A stretch of 64,000 nucleotides of DNA from RGDT01 sp964630925 (GCA_964630925.1 CAZVZK010000001.1:1-64000), one strand, 5' to 3'. Shown: positions 51,688-61,012, numbered from the stretch's first letter. Numbers and translations are program-made. Notes: a model not told the origin generated them from the sequence alone.

Positions 51688-53567
51688 CCGCATTCGCTCC
51701 ACTGCTCGTGCTGGCGCTACCGGCCGCCGAGCCGCTGCTGGAGGGCGACGTGCTGCCCATCCTGGCGAAGAGCTGCATGGGCTGCCACGGCGGCCTGCGT
51801 CAGAAGGGCAAGCTCGACCTGCGTACCGTGGCGGGCATGCTCAAGGGCGGCGCCTCCGGCCCCGCGGTCAAGGCCGGCGACCCGGCGAAGAGCGCCCTGT
51901 GGACGCGTGTCGAGTCCGACGAGATGCCGCCCGGCGAGCGCAAGCTCACCGCCTCCGAGAAGGAGCAGCTCAGGAAGTGGATCGCCGCCGGGATGCCCAC
52001 GGCGGCGGCGCGGAAGAAGGACGACCCGCTCCTCGACGCCGGGAAGAAGCACGCGCCGAACGAGGTGGCCGCGGCCATCGACAAGCACATCGGCGCGAAG
52101 CTGGCCGAGCTGAAGCTGGAGGCGGCGCCGCGGTGCGACGACGCCGAATTCCTCCGCCGCGTCTACCTCGACCTGACGGGCCGCGTGCCCACGGCGGCGC
52201 AGGCGGAGGCGTTCCTCGACTCGAAGGAGGCGGAGAAACGCGGCCGGCTGATCGACGCGCTGCTGGCGTCCAGGGAGTTCGGCGAGCAGCTCGGGCGGAC
52301 GTGGCGCGACTGGATCTGCCCGCCGGAGCTGCCGTCCGACGCCAACGGCGGCAAGCAGCCCCACAAGGAGGCGCAGAACCTGGGCAAGTGGCTGGGCGAG
52401 CGTTTCGCCGCCGGCGACGGCTGGGACAGGATCACCCGGCAGATCCTGACCGCCGAGGGCGACATCAAGACGAGCCCGCAGGTGATCTACTTCGGGCTGG
52501 TGGGCGAGGGCGGCAAGCCGACGCCCGACGGCACCGCCCGCGCCACGGCGTCGCTGTTCATGGGCATCAACCTGCAGTGCGCGCAGTGCCACGACGACCC
52601 CTACCGCGACTGGGCACAGAAGGACCACTGGGCCGCCGCCGCGTTCTTCGGCCGCGTCTCGGGCGGCTTCAACAGGATCAGCGAGGCGGCAGGCAAGGAC
52701 GCCCGCGTGACGATCCCCAAGACCGCGTTCAAGAACGCCGGCACGGCGGTGCCGGCGGCGTTCCCCGGCGGCAAGCCGTTCACCGCCGGCAAGGACGGCT
52801 CGCTGCGGTCGGCGTTCGTCGACTGGCTGACGGCGAAGGACAACCCGTACTTCGCCCGCGCCTTCGCCAACCGGGCGTGGTTCTACTTCTTCGCCCGCGG
52901 GCTGGTGAACCCCATCGACGACATCCGCGACCTCAACCCTCCGTCGCACCCAGGCCTGATGCGGCTGCTCGAGGACGAGTTCCGCGCCTCGGGCCACGAC
53001 GTGAAGCACCTGATCCGCTGCATCTGCCATTCGGAGGCGTACCAGCGGACCGCCCGCGTGGCCAGGGGCCTCGACGAGCCGGCCGTCGCGGCGCGGACGG
53101 CGGCGATCGCCCGGATGCCGGTGCGGATCATGACCGCCGACCAGCTCTATGACTCGCTGCGGCAGGCGTACGGCGACCCGAAGCTGGACCTGCGGCCCAG
53201 CCTGGACGACGGCAACACGCGCGGCGAGAGCGCCGCCGTCGGCGACGCCTACCTGGAGTTCCTGCGCCGGTTCGCCACGAACAAGGAGGACGCGACGGAC
53301 TTCACCCACGGCATCCCGCAGATGCTGGCCATGATCAACCACCCGCGTCTGCTGGCCGGCAGCAAGGCCCTGGACGCCTGGCGCAAGGCCAACCCGTCGG
53401 CGGACGCGGCCCGGGCCGTCGAATACCTGTACCTCTCGACGCTGTCGCGCCGCCCGACGGCGGAGGAGCAGGCGTCGGCGCGGAAGTACCTGGCGAAGCC
53501 GGACGCCACGCTGAACGGCGTGCTGTGGATGCTGGTCAACCGCAGCGAGTACCTGCTGGTCCGCTAG
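51684..53567 (+). CDS. PSCyt1-DUF1549-DUF1553 protein
   Basis: 627 aa, secreted. The leader MTAFAPLLVLALPAAEP is followed by PSCyt1 with CMGCH (SCMGCHGGLRQKGKLDL), a linker rich in Lys/Asp, DUF1549 (DDAEFLRRVYLDLTGRVPTA) with CAQCH in LQCAQCHDDPYRDW, and DUF1553 (RAFANRAWFYFFARGLVNP, DFTHGIPQMLAMIN). It has the full architecture, unlike the first DUF1549/DUF1553 gene of the block. The ATG overlaps the stop of the PQQ-propeller gene by four bases, and a DUF1501 partner follows by 14 bp. Confidence 0.93.
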   Translation: MTAFAPLLVLALPAAEPLLEGDVLPILAKSCMGCHGGLRQKGKLDLRTVAGMLKGGASGPAVKAGDPAKSALWTRVESDEMPPGERKLTASEKEQLRKWIAAGMPTAAARKKDDPLLDAGKKHAPNEVAAAIDKHIGAKLAELKLEAAPRCDDAEFLRRVYLDLTGRVPTAAQAEAFLDSKEAEKRGRLIDALLASREFGEQLGRTWRDWICPPELPSDANGGKQPHKEAQNLGKWLGERFAAGDGWDRITRQILTAEGDIKTSPQVIYFGLVGEGGKPTPDGTARATASLFMGINLQCAQCHDDPYRDWAQKDHWAAAAFFGRVSGGFNRISEAAGKDARVTIPKTAFKNAGTAVPAAFPGGKPFTAGKDGSLRSAFVDWLTAKDNPYFARAFANRAWFYFFARGLVNPIDDIRDLNPPSHPGLMRLLEDEFRASGHDVKHLIRCICHSEAYQRTARVARGLDEPAVAARTAAIARMPVRIMTADQLYDSLRQAYGDPKLDLRPSLDDGNTRGESAAVGDAYLEFLRRFATNKEDATDFTHGIPQMLAMINHPRLLAGSKALDAWRKANPSADAARAVEYLYLSTLSRRPTAEEQASARKYLAKPDATLNGVLWMLVNRSEYLLVR

Positions 53568-53581
53568 AAGGAGCGCCTCCC

Positions 53582-54859
53582 ATGGCACCTGACGATATGC
53601 GACTCTCCCGCCGGGACTGGCACCGTTTGGCCGCCGCCGGGCTGCTTTCCGCGGTGTCCGTGCCGTGGTTCGAGGCGGTCGCCCGGTCCGCCGCCGTCCG
53701 CCGCCCGCGCGGCAAGGCGTGCATCCTGCTGTGGATGGACGGCGGACCCAGCCAGCAGCACACCTTCGACCCCAAACCCACGGGCGAGCTCCGCGCCGCC
53801 AGGACCTCCGTCCCCGGCATCCAGATCGTCGAGCAGCTGCCGCAGCTCGCCCAGTGCATGGGCGACATGGCCATCCTGCGCTCGATGAAGACCGACATCA
53901 ACGACCATTACGACGCCAAGTATCAGCTCCACACCGGATTCCGCCGCGTCACGGGGCTGGAGCACCCGGCCCTGGGCTGCATCGCCTCGCACCAGCTCGG
54001 CGACCCCGCCAGCGACATGCCCGCCTTCGTCACCATCGACGCGGGTTACGACCTGCGCGTGGACGGCGGGCGGCTGTACCGCAACGTCCCCGGCTACCTC
54101 GGCGCCCGCCACGCCCCCCTCGCGGTCAACGAGCCGACGAAGGGGCTGGAGAACCTCAAGCCCGCCGGCGGCGACCTCGACGCCCGTCTGGAGATGCTCG
54201 GCGAGGGCGAACGCCGCTTCGCCGACGACTACCCCCTGCCGGCGGTCAAGGCCCGGCAGTCGGCCCACGAGCGGGCGGTCAGCCTGATGCGCTCGAAGCG
54301 GGCCAGGGCGTTCGACGTGTCGCACGAGCCGGAGAAGGTGCGCGAGGAGTACGGCAAGCACCGCTTCGGGCAGTCGTGCCTGCTGGCCCGCCGGCTCGTC
54401 GAGGCCGGCGTCAACTTCGTCGAGATCTTCCACCGCGGCTGGGACGACCACAGCGGGGCGGCCCGCAACATGGTCCAGCGCGCGCCGTGGATGGACAAGG
54501 CGATGGCCACCCTGATCCGCGACCTGAAGCGCCGCGGCATGCTCGACGACACCCTCGTCGTGTGGATGGGCGAGTTCGGACGCACGCCGGGGGACGGCAA
54601 CGGCCACTTCTCGCAGGCGTGGTCCACGGTGTGGGCCGGCGGCGGGATCAACACCGGCCTCGTCGTGGGCAAGACCAGCGACACGGGCCGCAACCCCGGC
54701 AACGCGGTGACGGAGCGGCCCATCTCGGCGGCGGACTACGTCGCCACCCTGTGCCTGGCGCTGGGCATCGACCCGCACAAGGAGGTGATGGCCCCCGGCG
54801 GGCGTCCGATGCCGCTGGCCGACGCCGCCGCCAAGCCCGTCAAGGAGCTGCTGCGATGA
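53582..54859 (+). CDS. DUF1501 Tat-exported protein (second copy)
   Basis: 425 aa. AAGGAG lies 8 nt before the ATG. Tat leader LSRRDWHRLAAAGLLSAVS is followed by the DUF1501 motifs ACILLWMDGGPSQQHTFDPK, FGQSCLLARRLVEAGVNFVE and LVVWMGEFGRTPGDGN. Phosphatase-like fold, activity unknown. It shares the usual operon position after a DUF1549/DUF1553 gene. Its stop overlaps the start of the LRR gene (ATGA). Confidence 0.93.
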   Translation: MAPDDMRLSRRDWHRLAAAGLLSAVSVPWFEAVARSAAVRRPRGKACILLWMDGGPSQQHTFDPKPTGELRAARTSVPGIQIVEQLPQLAQCMGDMAILRSMKTDINDHYDAKYQLHTGFRRVTGLEHPALGCIASHQLGDPASDMPAFVTIDAGYDLRVDGGRLYRNVPGYLGARHAPLAVNEPTKGLENLKPAGGDLDARLEMLGEGERRFADDYPLPAVKARQSAHERAVSLMRSKRARAFDVSHEPEKVREEYGKHRFGQSCLLARRLVEAGVNFVEIFHRGWDDHSGAARNMVQRAPWMDKAMATLIRDLKRRGMLDDTLVVWMGEFGRTPGDGNGHFSQAWSTVWAGGGINTGLVVGKTSDTGRNPGNAVTERPISAADYVATLCLALGIDPHKEVMAPGGRPMPLADAAAKPVKELLR

Positions 54860-55653
54860 GAACTCTTCTGGCGCTGCTGGCCGTCTCGGCCGCCGCCCTG
54901 GCCGACCCCGTCGAGGCCGTCGAGAAGGCCGGGGGCGTCGTCCGCCGCCTCTCGGCCAAGGGGGACGCCCTGGAGGTGGACTTCCGCGGGGGCAAGCCGT
55001 CCGACGCCGACCTGCGTCACCTGGCCGGCCTCAAGGGCGTGGCCGTCGTCCACCTCCGCGAGACGGGCATCACCGACGCCGGCCTCGCGCACCTGGCCGG
55101 GCTGAAGGACCTCCAGACGCTGAACCTCTACGGCACCGCCGTCGGCGACGGGGGGCTGAGGCACCTGCACGGGCTGACGAGGCTGCGGCGGGTGATCGTC
55201 ACGGGGACGAGGGTCACGCCCGGCGGCATCGCCGCGCTGAAGAAGGCCGTCGCAGGGGTTGAGGTCGTGCCGGACCCGGAGGTGGACCGCCGCCGTGCCG
55301 AGGAGGCGCTGAAGATCGCCACGGCGGGACGCGAGCACGCCGAGACGCGCCTCGCCGCCGCGAAGAAGGAGGCGGAGGAGATGGCCCCGAAGGCGGCGCA
55401 GTTGAAGAAGGAGGCGGACGAGGCCAAGAAGGAGGCGGACGCCCTGGGCAGGAAGGCGAAGGAGGCCAGGGGCGACGCGGCGCTGCAGGCGGAGGCGAAG
55501 GCGGCGCAGGATCGCTTCAAGGCGGCGCAGCAGAAGGCGGCCAGGGCGAACAACGCGAAGAAGGCCGCCGAGGACGCCCTCAAGCACGTCGAGGCCTTCC
55601 GCGAGCTGGAGGCCGACGCCAGGGCGCGCGTGGGGGCGCTGGGGGTGCCGTAG
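54856..55653 (+). CDS. Secreted LRR plus coiled-coil protein
   Basis: 265 aa, secreted (MRTLLALLAVSAAALADP). Residues about 45-145 hold three to four leucine-rich repeats of the planctomycete type (LRHLAGLKGVAVVHLRETGI, LAHLAGLKDLQTLNLYGTAV). Residues about 150-255 are a long Ala/Lys/Glu coiled coil (repeated AKKEAEE-like heptads). It could be a periplasmic adaptor. Translational coupling to the DUF1501 gene ties it to the block. A terminator hairpin follows directly. Confidence 0.85.
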   Translation: MRTLLALLAVSAAALADPVEAVEKAGGVVRRLSAKGDALEVDFRGGKPSDADLRHLAGLKGVAVVHLRETGITDAGLAHLAGLKDLQTLNLYGTAVGDGGLRHLHGLTRLRRVIVTGTRVTPGGIAALKKAVAGVEVVPDPEVDRRRAEEALKIATAGREHAETRLAAAKKEAEEMAPKAAQLKKEADEAKKEADALGRKAKEARGDAALQAEAKAAQDRFKAAQQKAARANNAKKAAEDALKHVEAFRELEADARARVGALGVP

Positions 55654-55661
55654 TGGGCGGG

Positions 55662-55692
55662 GGCGTGCCGGGGGCGTCAGCCCCGGCACGCC
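55662..55692. terminator. Bidirectional terminator hairpin
   Basis: A perfect 12-bp stem, GGCGTGCCGGGG (55662-55673) with CCCCGGCACGCC (55681-55692), 7-nt loop. It lies between the convergent LRR gene (stop at 55653) and heparinase-like gene (stop at 55707) and marks the end of the plus-strand block. Confidence 0.7.
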
Positions 55693-55706
55693 CGGCGGCC
55701 TGCCGC

Positions 55707-57377
55707 TCACTTGCCGAACGCGATCCTCTTACCATCGTAGGTGATTGTCTGCCCGCCGACGGCCACCGATTCGCCCTTCACCCCGACCTCAGGCGGCTTG
55801 CCCTTCTGGACCGTCAGGATCGTAAAGTCGTGCCCGCCGGCCTTGAGGGTGACGGCATCGCCCTTCGCCTTGCCGGCCCTGCCCCCCGCCATCACCAGCA
55901 GCGCGTCCGCGCCGGAGACGCCGCTGAAGTCGACGGCGAACGACTGGCCCGCGATGCTCACCACGCCGCCGTTGGCGGCCGCCTCGAAGTGCGTCGGCGT
56001 GCCGCGCATCGGCACGGGGAACGTGCCGCGCTTGCCCAGCCCCCACACGATGACCGGGCCGGCGGCGACCGAGCCGCCGCCGCGGCTGTCCTTGAGGTGG
56101 GCCGTCACCAGGATGTCGTCGCGGTCCTTCCAGCGGTTGCGGAAGGCGTAGAACGCCCGCGCCTTGTCCTCCATCGCCCGCGGCAGAACCTTGGCCGGGT
56201 CCTCCTCCTTCATGGCGAAGGGCCAGTTGGCCAGGGCCAGCACGGCGCGGTGCGGATAGGGGCTGACGGTGTCGTACTCCACCTTGCCCGGCGAGACGCA
56301 GTGGTTGTACGTCCACAGCAGGGCCGGCTTGTACTTCTCCTCGACGGCCCCGAAGCCCTGGGCGAAGGTGCCGCTGCCACTCATGCCCTTGCGTGCCCAG
56401 ACGTTGTGCTGGTATCCGCCGCGCATCGGGAAGGCGGGCCGGCCGTCGCCGGGCAGCGTCATCATCGCCCACTTGAGCGTCAGCCACTGGGCGTTGGGCC
56501 GCGGCGAGACGAAGTCCAGCCCGCCGGCCACACGCCACGCCTGCAGCGCCGGCACGAACGCGGTGTCCGAGGAGATGCAGCCCGGGCCGTCGCCCTCGTC
56601 GAACCAGCCGTGATCGCCCCAGCCCTCCGTCAACTGCCGCAGCATCGCTTTCTGGTTCGCCTCCAGCATGCCCTCGACCTTGCGGCCGTCGGTGCCGGCG
56701 TCGCCCTGGATCGCCAGCAGCGCCAGGGCCGCCCCGCCGACCTGCGGCCCCCAGTGGTTGCTGCTCGGCCTGTGCCGCGAGCCGCGCGCCAGCTCGGCGA
56801 GCGTCATGTACTGCCCCTGGTTGTAGTCCTGGATGGCCTTCGCCGCCGTCTGGCGGAATTCCTCATCCCAGCCGTCGTGGCACAGGTCGTAGCCGATGGC
56901 GTAGATGCCGATGGACGGCCCGGCGCGGAGCGCCCCGCCGGGCTTGACCCAACTGTAGCGGTCGTCGCGGTCTCGCACGCCGTCCCAGGCCTTCTCGAAA
57001 CACTTGCGGCCCAGGTCGGCGTACTTTTTCTCCCCGGTGAGCTGGTACAGCATGCCGAATCCGGCCGCGTGGCCGATGGTGTAGGCCCCCTCGGGCAGCT
57101 CCTTCTTCTTGTCGTAGGCCTTCCTGGCGTCGTTCTCCTTGTCCGGCATGGCCTCGCCGCCGCCCAGCAGCACCTTCAGGCGGGCGACAATGGCCTTGCC
57201 CTCCTCCGTCAGCGCCCGCTTCCTCACCTGGGGCAGGTCGCTCTTGCGGAAGAACAGCCGCGGATGCTCGCCCGGCTTGGCCGCGACGTGGCCCTTGACC
57301 TTCGCCGGCCAGGGGCCGTCCGCCCGGGCGGCCAGGGCTACCAGGGAGGCCAGCAGGAGCGCGAGAAGACGGTTCAC
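55707..57377 (-). CDS. Heparinase II/III-like secreted polysaccharide lyase
   Basis: 556 aa from a GTG start at 57377 with GAGG 8 nt upstream, giving the leader (M)NRLLALLLASLVALAARA. The N-terminal motif EHPRLFFRKSDLPQVRKRA is typical of heparinase II/III and alginate-lyase-type (alpha/alpha)6 toroid enzymes. The toroid spans about 30-340 (SSNHWGPQVGGAALALLAIQ, GWGDHGWFDEGDGPG), followed by a beta-sandwich C-terminus (DFSGVSGADALLVMAGGRA). It probably cleaves or binds uronic-acid polysaccharides in the periplasm; the catalytic residues cannot be assigned from sequence alone. Oriented against the plus-strand block. Confidence 0.78.
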   Translation of the reverse strand: MNRLLALLLASLVALAARADGPWPAKVKGHVAAKPGEHPRLFFRKSDLPQVRKRALTEEGKAIVARLKVLLGGGEAMPDKENDARKAYDKKKELPEGAYTIGHAAGFGMLYQLTGEKKYADLGRKCFEKAWDGVRDRDDRYSWVKPGGALRAGPSIGIYAIGYDLCHDGWDEEFRQTAAKAIQDYNQGQYMTLAELARGSRHRPSSNHWGPQVGGAALALLAIQGDAGTDGRKVEGMLEANQKAMLRQLTEGWGDHGWFDEGDGPGCISSDTAFVPALQAWRVAGGLDFVSPRPNAQWLTLKWAMMTLPGDGRPAFPMRGGYQHNVWARKGMSGSGTFAQGFGAVEEKYKPALLWTYNHCVSPGKVEYDTVSPYPHRAVLALANWPFAMKEEDPAKVLPRAMEDKARAFYAFRNRWKDRDDILVTAHLKDSRGGGSVAAGPVIVWGLGKRGTFPVPMRGTPTHFEAAANGGVVSIAGQSFAVDFSGVSGADALLVMAGGRAGKAKGDAVTLKAGGHDFTILTVQKGKPPEVGVKGESVAVGGQTITYDGKRIAFGK

Positions 57378-57789
57378 GGGAAGATCCTCGGAGACTCGCG
57401 GTACCGGTGTGAGCGATGACGCCGGAGGGCGCGTGCTTAGCAGCAGCTCAGAGGCCGCCTGGCGAGCCTTCGAGGAGTTCTGGCGGCCCGACGAGGACGG
57501 GCAGCTCAGGGTTCGGGGACATCGATCGGTTCCGACGGAAGTGGAGGACGCCTCGGCCTGATTAGGGCGTGTCGAACAGGTGTTGTTGCCGCAGGGCCGC
57601 GCCAGGCATGGCCCCCTTGCAAACTGGGCGGCCGCGAGGGGGGCACGACGGACGCTCTTCAGACGCATCACCTTCACGCAGGCCGTTTCTAGCCGGAGAT
57701 CATGGGCGGCTCGCTGCCCCTGGCTTGCCTTGCGGCCTCCGCCGCTGGACAATCACCTCATCGACCGCAACTGGCCGAAGGAGGAAGAG
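57378..57789. other. Divergent intergenic region, 412 bp
   Basis: This lies between the GTG of the heparinase-like gene and the ATG of the 742-aa protein. Short frames here (for example one ending at 57561) show no start signal, leader or domain. I see no convincing gene and no strong promoter pair. Confidence 0.4.
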
Positions 57790-60018
57790 ATGTGCCGGCT
57801 GACAGGCATCCTGGTCCTGGCGACGGTGGCCCTGGCGTTCGCCCGCGCCGATGGGCTGACTGATGCCGAACTTCGCAAAAAGCCCATCACCGCCGACGGC
57901 GGGGAGATCGGGCGGCTGCTGAAGAAGTGGGACGCCGAGGCCACCGCCGCGGGCAACGTGGGCGACTGGTACGACAACCGCGACGGCGAGCACTCGCCGC
58001 TCGACCTGCGGCCCTGGCCGCAGCTCGAGAAGATCCAGTACACGCCGGAGGACTTCAAGCGCCGTCGAAACTGGGCCGCCCAGCGCGAGCTGCACAAGAG
58101 GGTCGTCTTCGGCAACTCATCCACGTCGGCGCCGCCGACTCAGGGCGGCAGCAACCCGATGCAGTATTACACGCAGCCCGCCGGCCTCGCGTTCCTCGAA
58201 CAGCAGTACCTCAAGAACAACGTCTACATCTACCCCGAACACCGCGACCACGACCCCGGCCACAACGGCCGCGGCGACGGCTACGGCGACCTCTACCCCA
58301 CCAACACGCCCTACCTGTTCATCTCGCAGGGCTCCAGCGGCTCCGACCAGCCGTTCATGCGCGCCATCCCCTTCACCCTCGCGGCGTTCCGCCCCGACGT
58401 GAAGAAGCTTCTGGTGGAGAAGGGCCTGCTCATGCCCACGCTTCAGTGCGTCTTCCGCGCCAGCAACAAGAACGTCACGAAGCCCGAGGACTACTTCACC
58501 GGTAAGGCCCATCCCACGGTCTTCGAGGGGTCGAACGTCGATGCGATCAAGATGGTGAAGACGGCGCACGCGATCACCAAGGACACGATCCCGCCTCTGG
58601 TCAAGCTGAAGGTGGTCGAGGAGGACACGCCGGAGAACGGCCGCGATTTCTTCGAGCTGCCGGGCCGCACGGAGAGGCTCGGCGACACATCCTCGGTCAT
58701 CGCCCGCGTCTGGCGCGGCAAGTCGGAAACCCGGCGCATGTCCGTGAGCGTCAAGGACAGCGTGGACGTGAACGGCAAGAAGCTGACGTTCAAGTGGGTG
58801 CTGCTGCGCGGCGACCCGGAGCGCGTGAAGATCACGCCGCGTGACGACGGGGCGGAGATCGTCGTGAAGTACCACGGGCGCCGGCCCATCGCCCCCGGCT
58901 CGGCGATGGAGAGCAACCGGGTGGACATCGGCGTCTTCGCCGAGAACGGCGTGGCGGTGTCGGCGCCGGCGTTCATCACCTGGTTCAGCCTCGACAGCGA
59001 GAGGCGGGCGGGCCAGCACATCCTGCACGGCGCCTGCGTCAGCCACGTCACCGTCACCGACTGGGGCAAGATGCTGGCACCGGGCGCCCTGGCGGCGAAG
59101 GCACTGGGCGTGACCGATGCGGAACGCGACGCGCTGCAGGCCGTGGCGAAGCTCGCAGGGGAGTTGGAGACGGAGCTGGCCGGGGTGCGTGGGGAGAGGC
59201 AGAAGGCGGAGAAGAAGCGCGGCGAGGAGAATGCACGCAAGGCGTCCGCCGAGGCGACGCTGAAGAAGACGAAGGACGAGGACGAGGCGATCAAGACGAA
59301 GGCGGCCCTGGCCGAGGCGCAGATGGCGGTGAAGGTACTCGACGAGCAACTGAAGAAGATCGACGGCCGGTTGAAGGAGGTGGAGGCGGCCCTCAACAAG
59401 GCGCTGGACGCGACGCCCGACGGACTGAAGTCATCGGCCCGGGCGTTCGTTCAGGGCAAGCTCGACGCGGCCCTGAAAGACAAGTATCTGCACAACCGGC
59501 TGAGGAAGGATCTCAAGGAGACGCCCCATCTGACGGCGTTGAGGAAGAAACTCCTGGCTCTCATCGACATCCTCGACGACAAGGACGGCTGGGCATTCCC
59601 CGACGAGATGGGCCACGCCGACGGGCCGCTGGGCGAGTACAACGGCGCGTTGCTGGAGGCGGTGCTGCCGGGCGCCGTGCGGGCGACGATCACGCGCAAC
59701 TACGTCGATGCGCGGCTGGCGTCGCCGCGGCTTTGGGTGGACACGCACGAGAAGGACGGCTCGTGGCGGCGGCGTCAGCCGGGGCGCGAGGACGCCGACT
59801 TCACGCCGGAGGGCTGGGTGGTGACGGGGCGCGACAAGGAGAAGCGGCCGGTGCAGGCGCGGACCGTCGTGTACCGGCTGCCGGCGGTGAAGGGCGCGAC
59901 GTTCTTCAACCCGCCGCCGCTGACGTGGGCGCTGGGGCCGGAGCTGATCACATTCGCCTACGAGGGCGGCAGGCGGGTGGTGAAGTCACGTGAGAAGGTC
60001 GAGGACCCGGCGGGTTGA
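57790..60018 (+). CDS. Secreted 742-aa protein, family not recognised
   Basis: 742 aa. The ATG at 57790 follows AAGGAGG at ideal spacing, and MCRLTGILVLATVALAFARAD is a signal peptide. The first half is a beta-rich globular domain with conserved-looking motifs (YIYPEHRDHDPGHNGRGDGY, PFMRAIPFTLAAFRPDVKKL, LPTLQCVFRASNKNV-like stretch, FKWVLLRGDPERVKITPR). Residues about 500-590 are a charged coiled coil, after which a mixed region ends in PPLTWALGPELITFAYEGG. No catalytic motif or known domain was recognised. The early region with HRDHDPGHNG could be metal binding, which is speculation. It is divergent from the heparinase-like gene. Confidence 0.85.
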   Translation: MCRLTGILVLATVALAFARADGLTDAELRKKPITADGGEIGRLLKKWDAEATAAGNVGDWYDNRDGEHSPLDLRPWPQLEKIQYTPEDFKRRRNWAAQRELHKRVVFGNSSTSAPPTQGGSNPMQYYTQPAGLAFLEQQYLKNNVYIYPEHRDHDPGHNGRGDGYGDLYPTNTPYLFISQGSSGSDQPFMRAIPFTLAAFRPDVKKLLVEKGLLMPTLQCVFRASNKNVTKPEDYFTGKAHPTVFEGSNVDAIKMVKTAHAITKDTIPPLVKLKVVEEDTPENGRDFFELPGRTERLGDTSSVIARVWRGKSETRRMSVSVKDSVDVNGKKLTFKWVLLRGDPERVKITPRDDGAEIVVKYHGRRPIAPGSAMESNRVDIGVFAENGVAVSAPAFITWFSLDSERRAGQHILHGACVSHVTVTDWGKMLAPGALAAKALGVTDAERDALQAVAKLAGELETELAGVRGERQKAEKKRGEENARKASAEATLKKTKDEDEAIKTKAALAEAQMAVKVLDEQLKKIDGRLKEVEAALNKALDATPDGLKSSARAFVQGKLDAALKDKYLHNRLRKDLKETPHLTALRKKLLALIDILDDKDGWAFPDEMGHADGPLGEYNGALLEAVLPGAVRATITRNYVDARLASPRLWVDTHEKDGSWRRRQPGREDADFTPEGWVVTGRDKEKRPVQARTVVYRLPAVKGATFFNPPPLTWALGPELITFAYEGGRRVVKSREKVEDPAG

Positions 60019-60306
60019 GACAAAAAAGAAGAGAAGAGGTAACCGACCAGGCGGGTGTGAGAATTAGACGGGAGTAGACAGGTGGGATGGCCGGGGTGGG
60101 GCGGATTGCATTGCCATTGCACCCCCCCAGGCACCCCTTGAAATGCAAATCCTGGGCGAAATATGCGTTTCAGGGTAAGTGGTCAGACCGCCACCACTAG
60201 CGCCCTGGCCACACACACCGTCTGATTTTGTCTAACTCCACAGGTCGGGTGAACGGCTACGAGAAGAGAAGACTCACGGCGAAGGCTTTGCGGAGCCCTG
60301 GATCGC
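60019..60306. other. Convergent intergenic region with two hairpins
   Basis: Less G/C-rich than the surroundings. Two possible stem-loops: TGAAATGC (60139-60146) with GCGTTTCA (60165-60172), one G-U pair; and AGTGGT (60178-60183) with ACCACT (60193-60198). No gene is seen. It separates the convergent 742-aa and FACAC-family genes and may end both transcripts. Confidence 0.4.
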
Positions 60307-61002
60307 TCACTCGTTGCCCAGCAACAGATCCAAGGCCCAACACCCGCGCGCGTGCCCCGACGGCTCGCGCAAATGCCGCACCAGCGCCTCCGCCGTGCAG
60401 CCGGCGTCCTCCAGCGCGTCCGCCAGGTACGGCAGCTCGGCGTACCGGCCCTCCTCCGCGAACAGCCGCGCCAGCGACGCCACCAGCCCGTTGCTCGCCC
60501 GCAGCCACAACGCCTCGATCTTCACCGGCCGGAACGGGTTGCCGATCACCTCGCGCACCATCTCGGCCTGCGCCCGGCACTCGGCCCCGGACGCCGCCGC
60601 CGTCGCCCTGGCCTCGTCCTCGCCCGGCGCGGCCTCGGAGGCCGTCTCGCGCACCGCCTGGAGCCGGAGCTGCTCGCACGCCGTCCGCGCCGCCTCGATC
60701 GCCGGCTCGATCAGCAGCGCCGCCGCCGCGAGGTACGCCGGCTGCTCGAACATCGGCGCGTCACCCGCCGAGGCGTTCGCGCGGTCCAGCATCGTGGCCA
60801 CGTCGTCCGCCGGGGCCAGCCCGTCCGCCATCCGCTCCGCCAGGGCGGCCGCCTCGCGCGGCACCGGCCAGCGCAGCGAGGACCAGTGCCGCCGCACGCA
60901 GGCGCAGGCGAACAGACGGAGCTTGCGGTCCGTCGTCTTGCCGTCGAGATGGTCGAGCATCGGGCCGGGCAGCGCCGACGACAGCCACTCCACCTCGTTC
61001 AT
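60307..61002 (-). CDS. Gemmata-type FACAC/NPFRPV/RGCW family protein
   Basis: 231 aa, cytoplasmic. It belongs to a family I recognise from Gemmataceae genomes by three motifs in fixed order: RKLRLFACACVRRHW (about 27-41), EVIGNPFRPVKIEALW (about 150-165) and HARGCWALDLLLG at the end, with a helix-rich Ala segment between. Family members often occur as repeats of a paralogous set or fused to TIGR02996-type domains; no function is known. The gene starts 10 bp after the stop of the MBL gene, so the two are likely co-transcribed. Confidence 0.8.
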   Translation of the reverse strand: MNEVEWLSSALPGPMLDHLDGKTTDRKLRLFACACVRRHWSSLRWPVPREAAALAERMADGLAPADDVATMLDRANASAGDAPMFEQPAYLAAAALLIEPAIEAARTACEQLRLQAVRETASEAAPGEDEARATAAASGAECRAQAEMVREVIGNPFRPVKIEALWLRASNGLVASLARLFAEEGRYAELPYLADALEDAGCTAEALVRHLREPSGHARGCWALDLLLGNE

Positions 61003-61012
61003 GGCAGCCCCC

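Noticed and set aside
57420..57561. Small plus-strand gene ending at 57561
   Set aside because: No ribosome binding site, no start in a sensible place, no domain; composition is that of non-coding divergent region.
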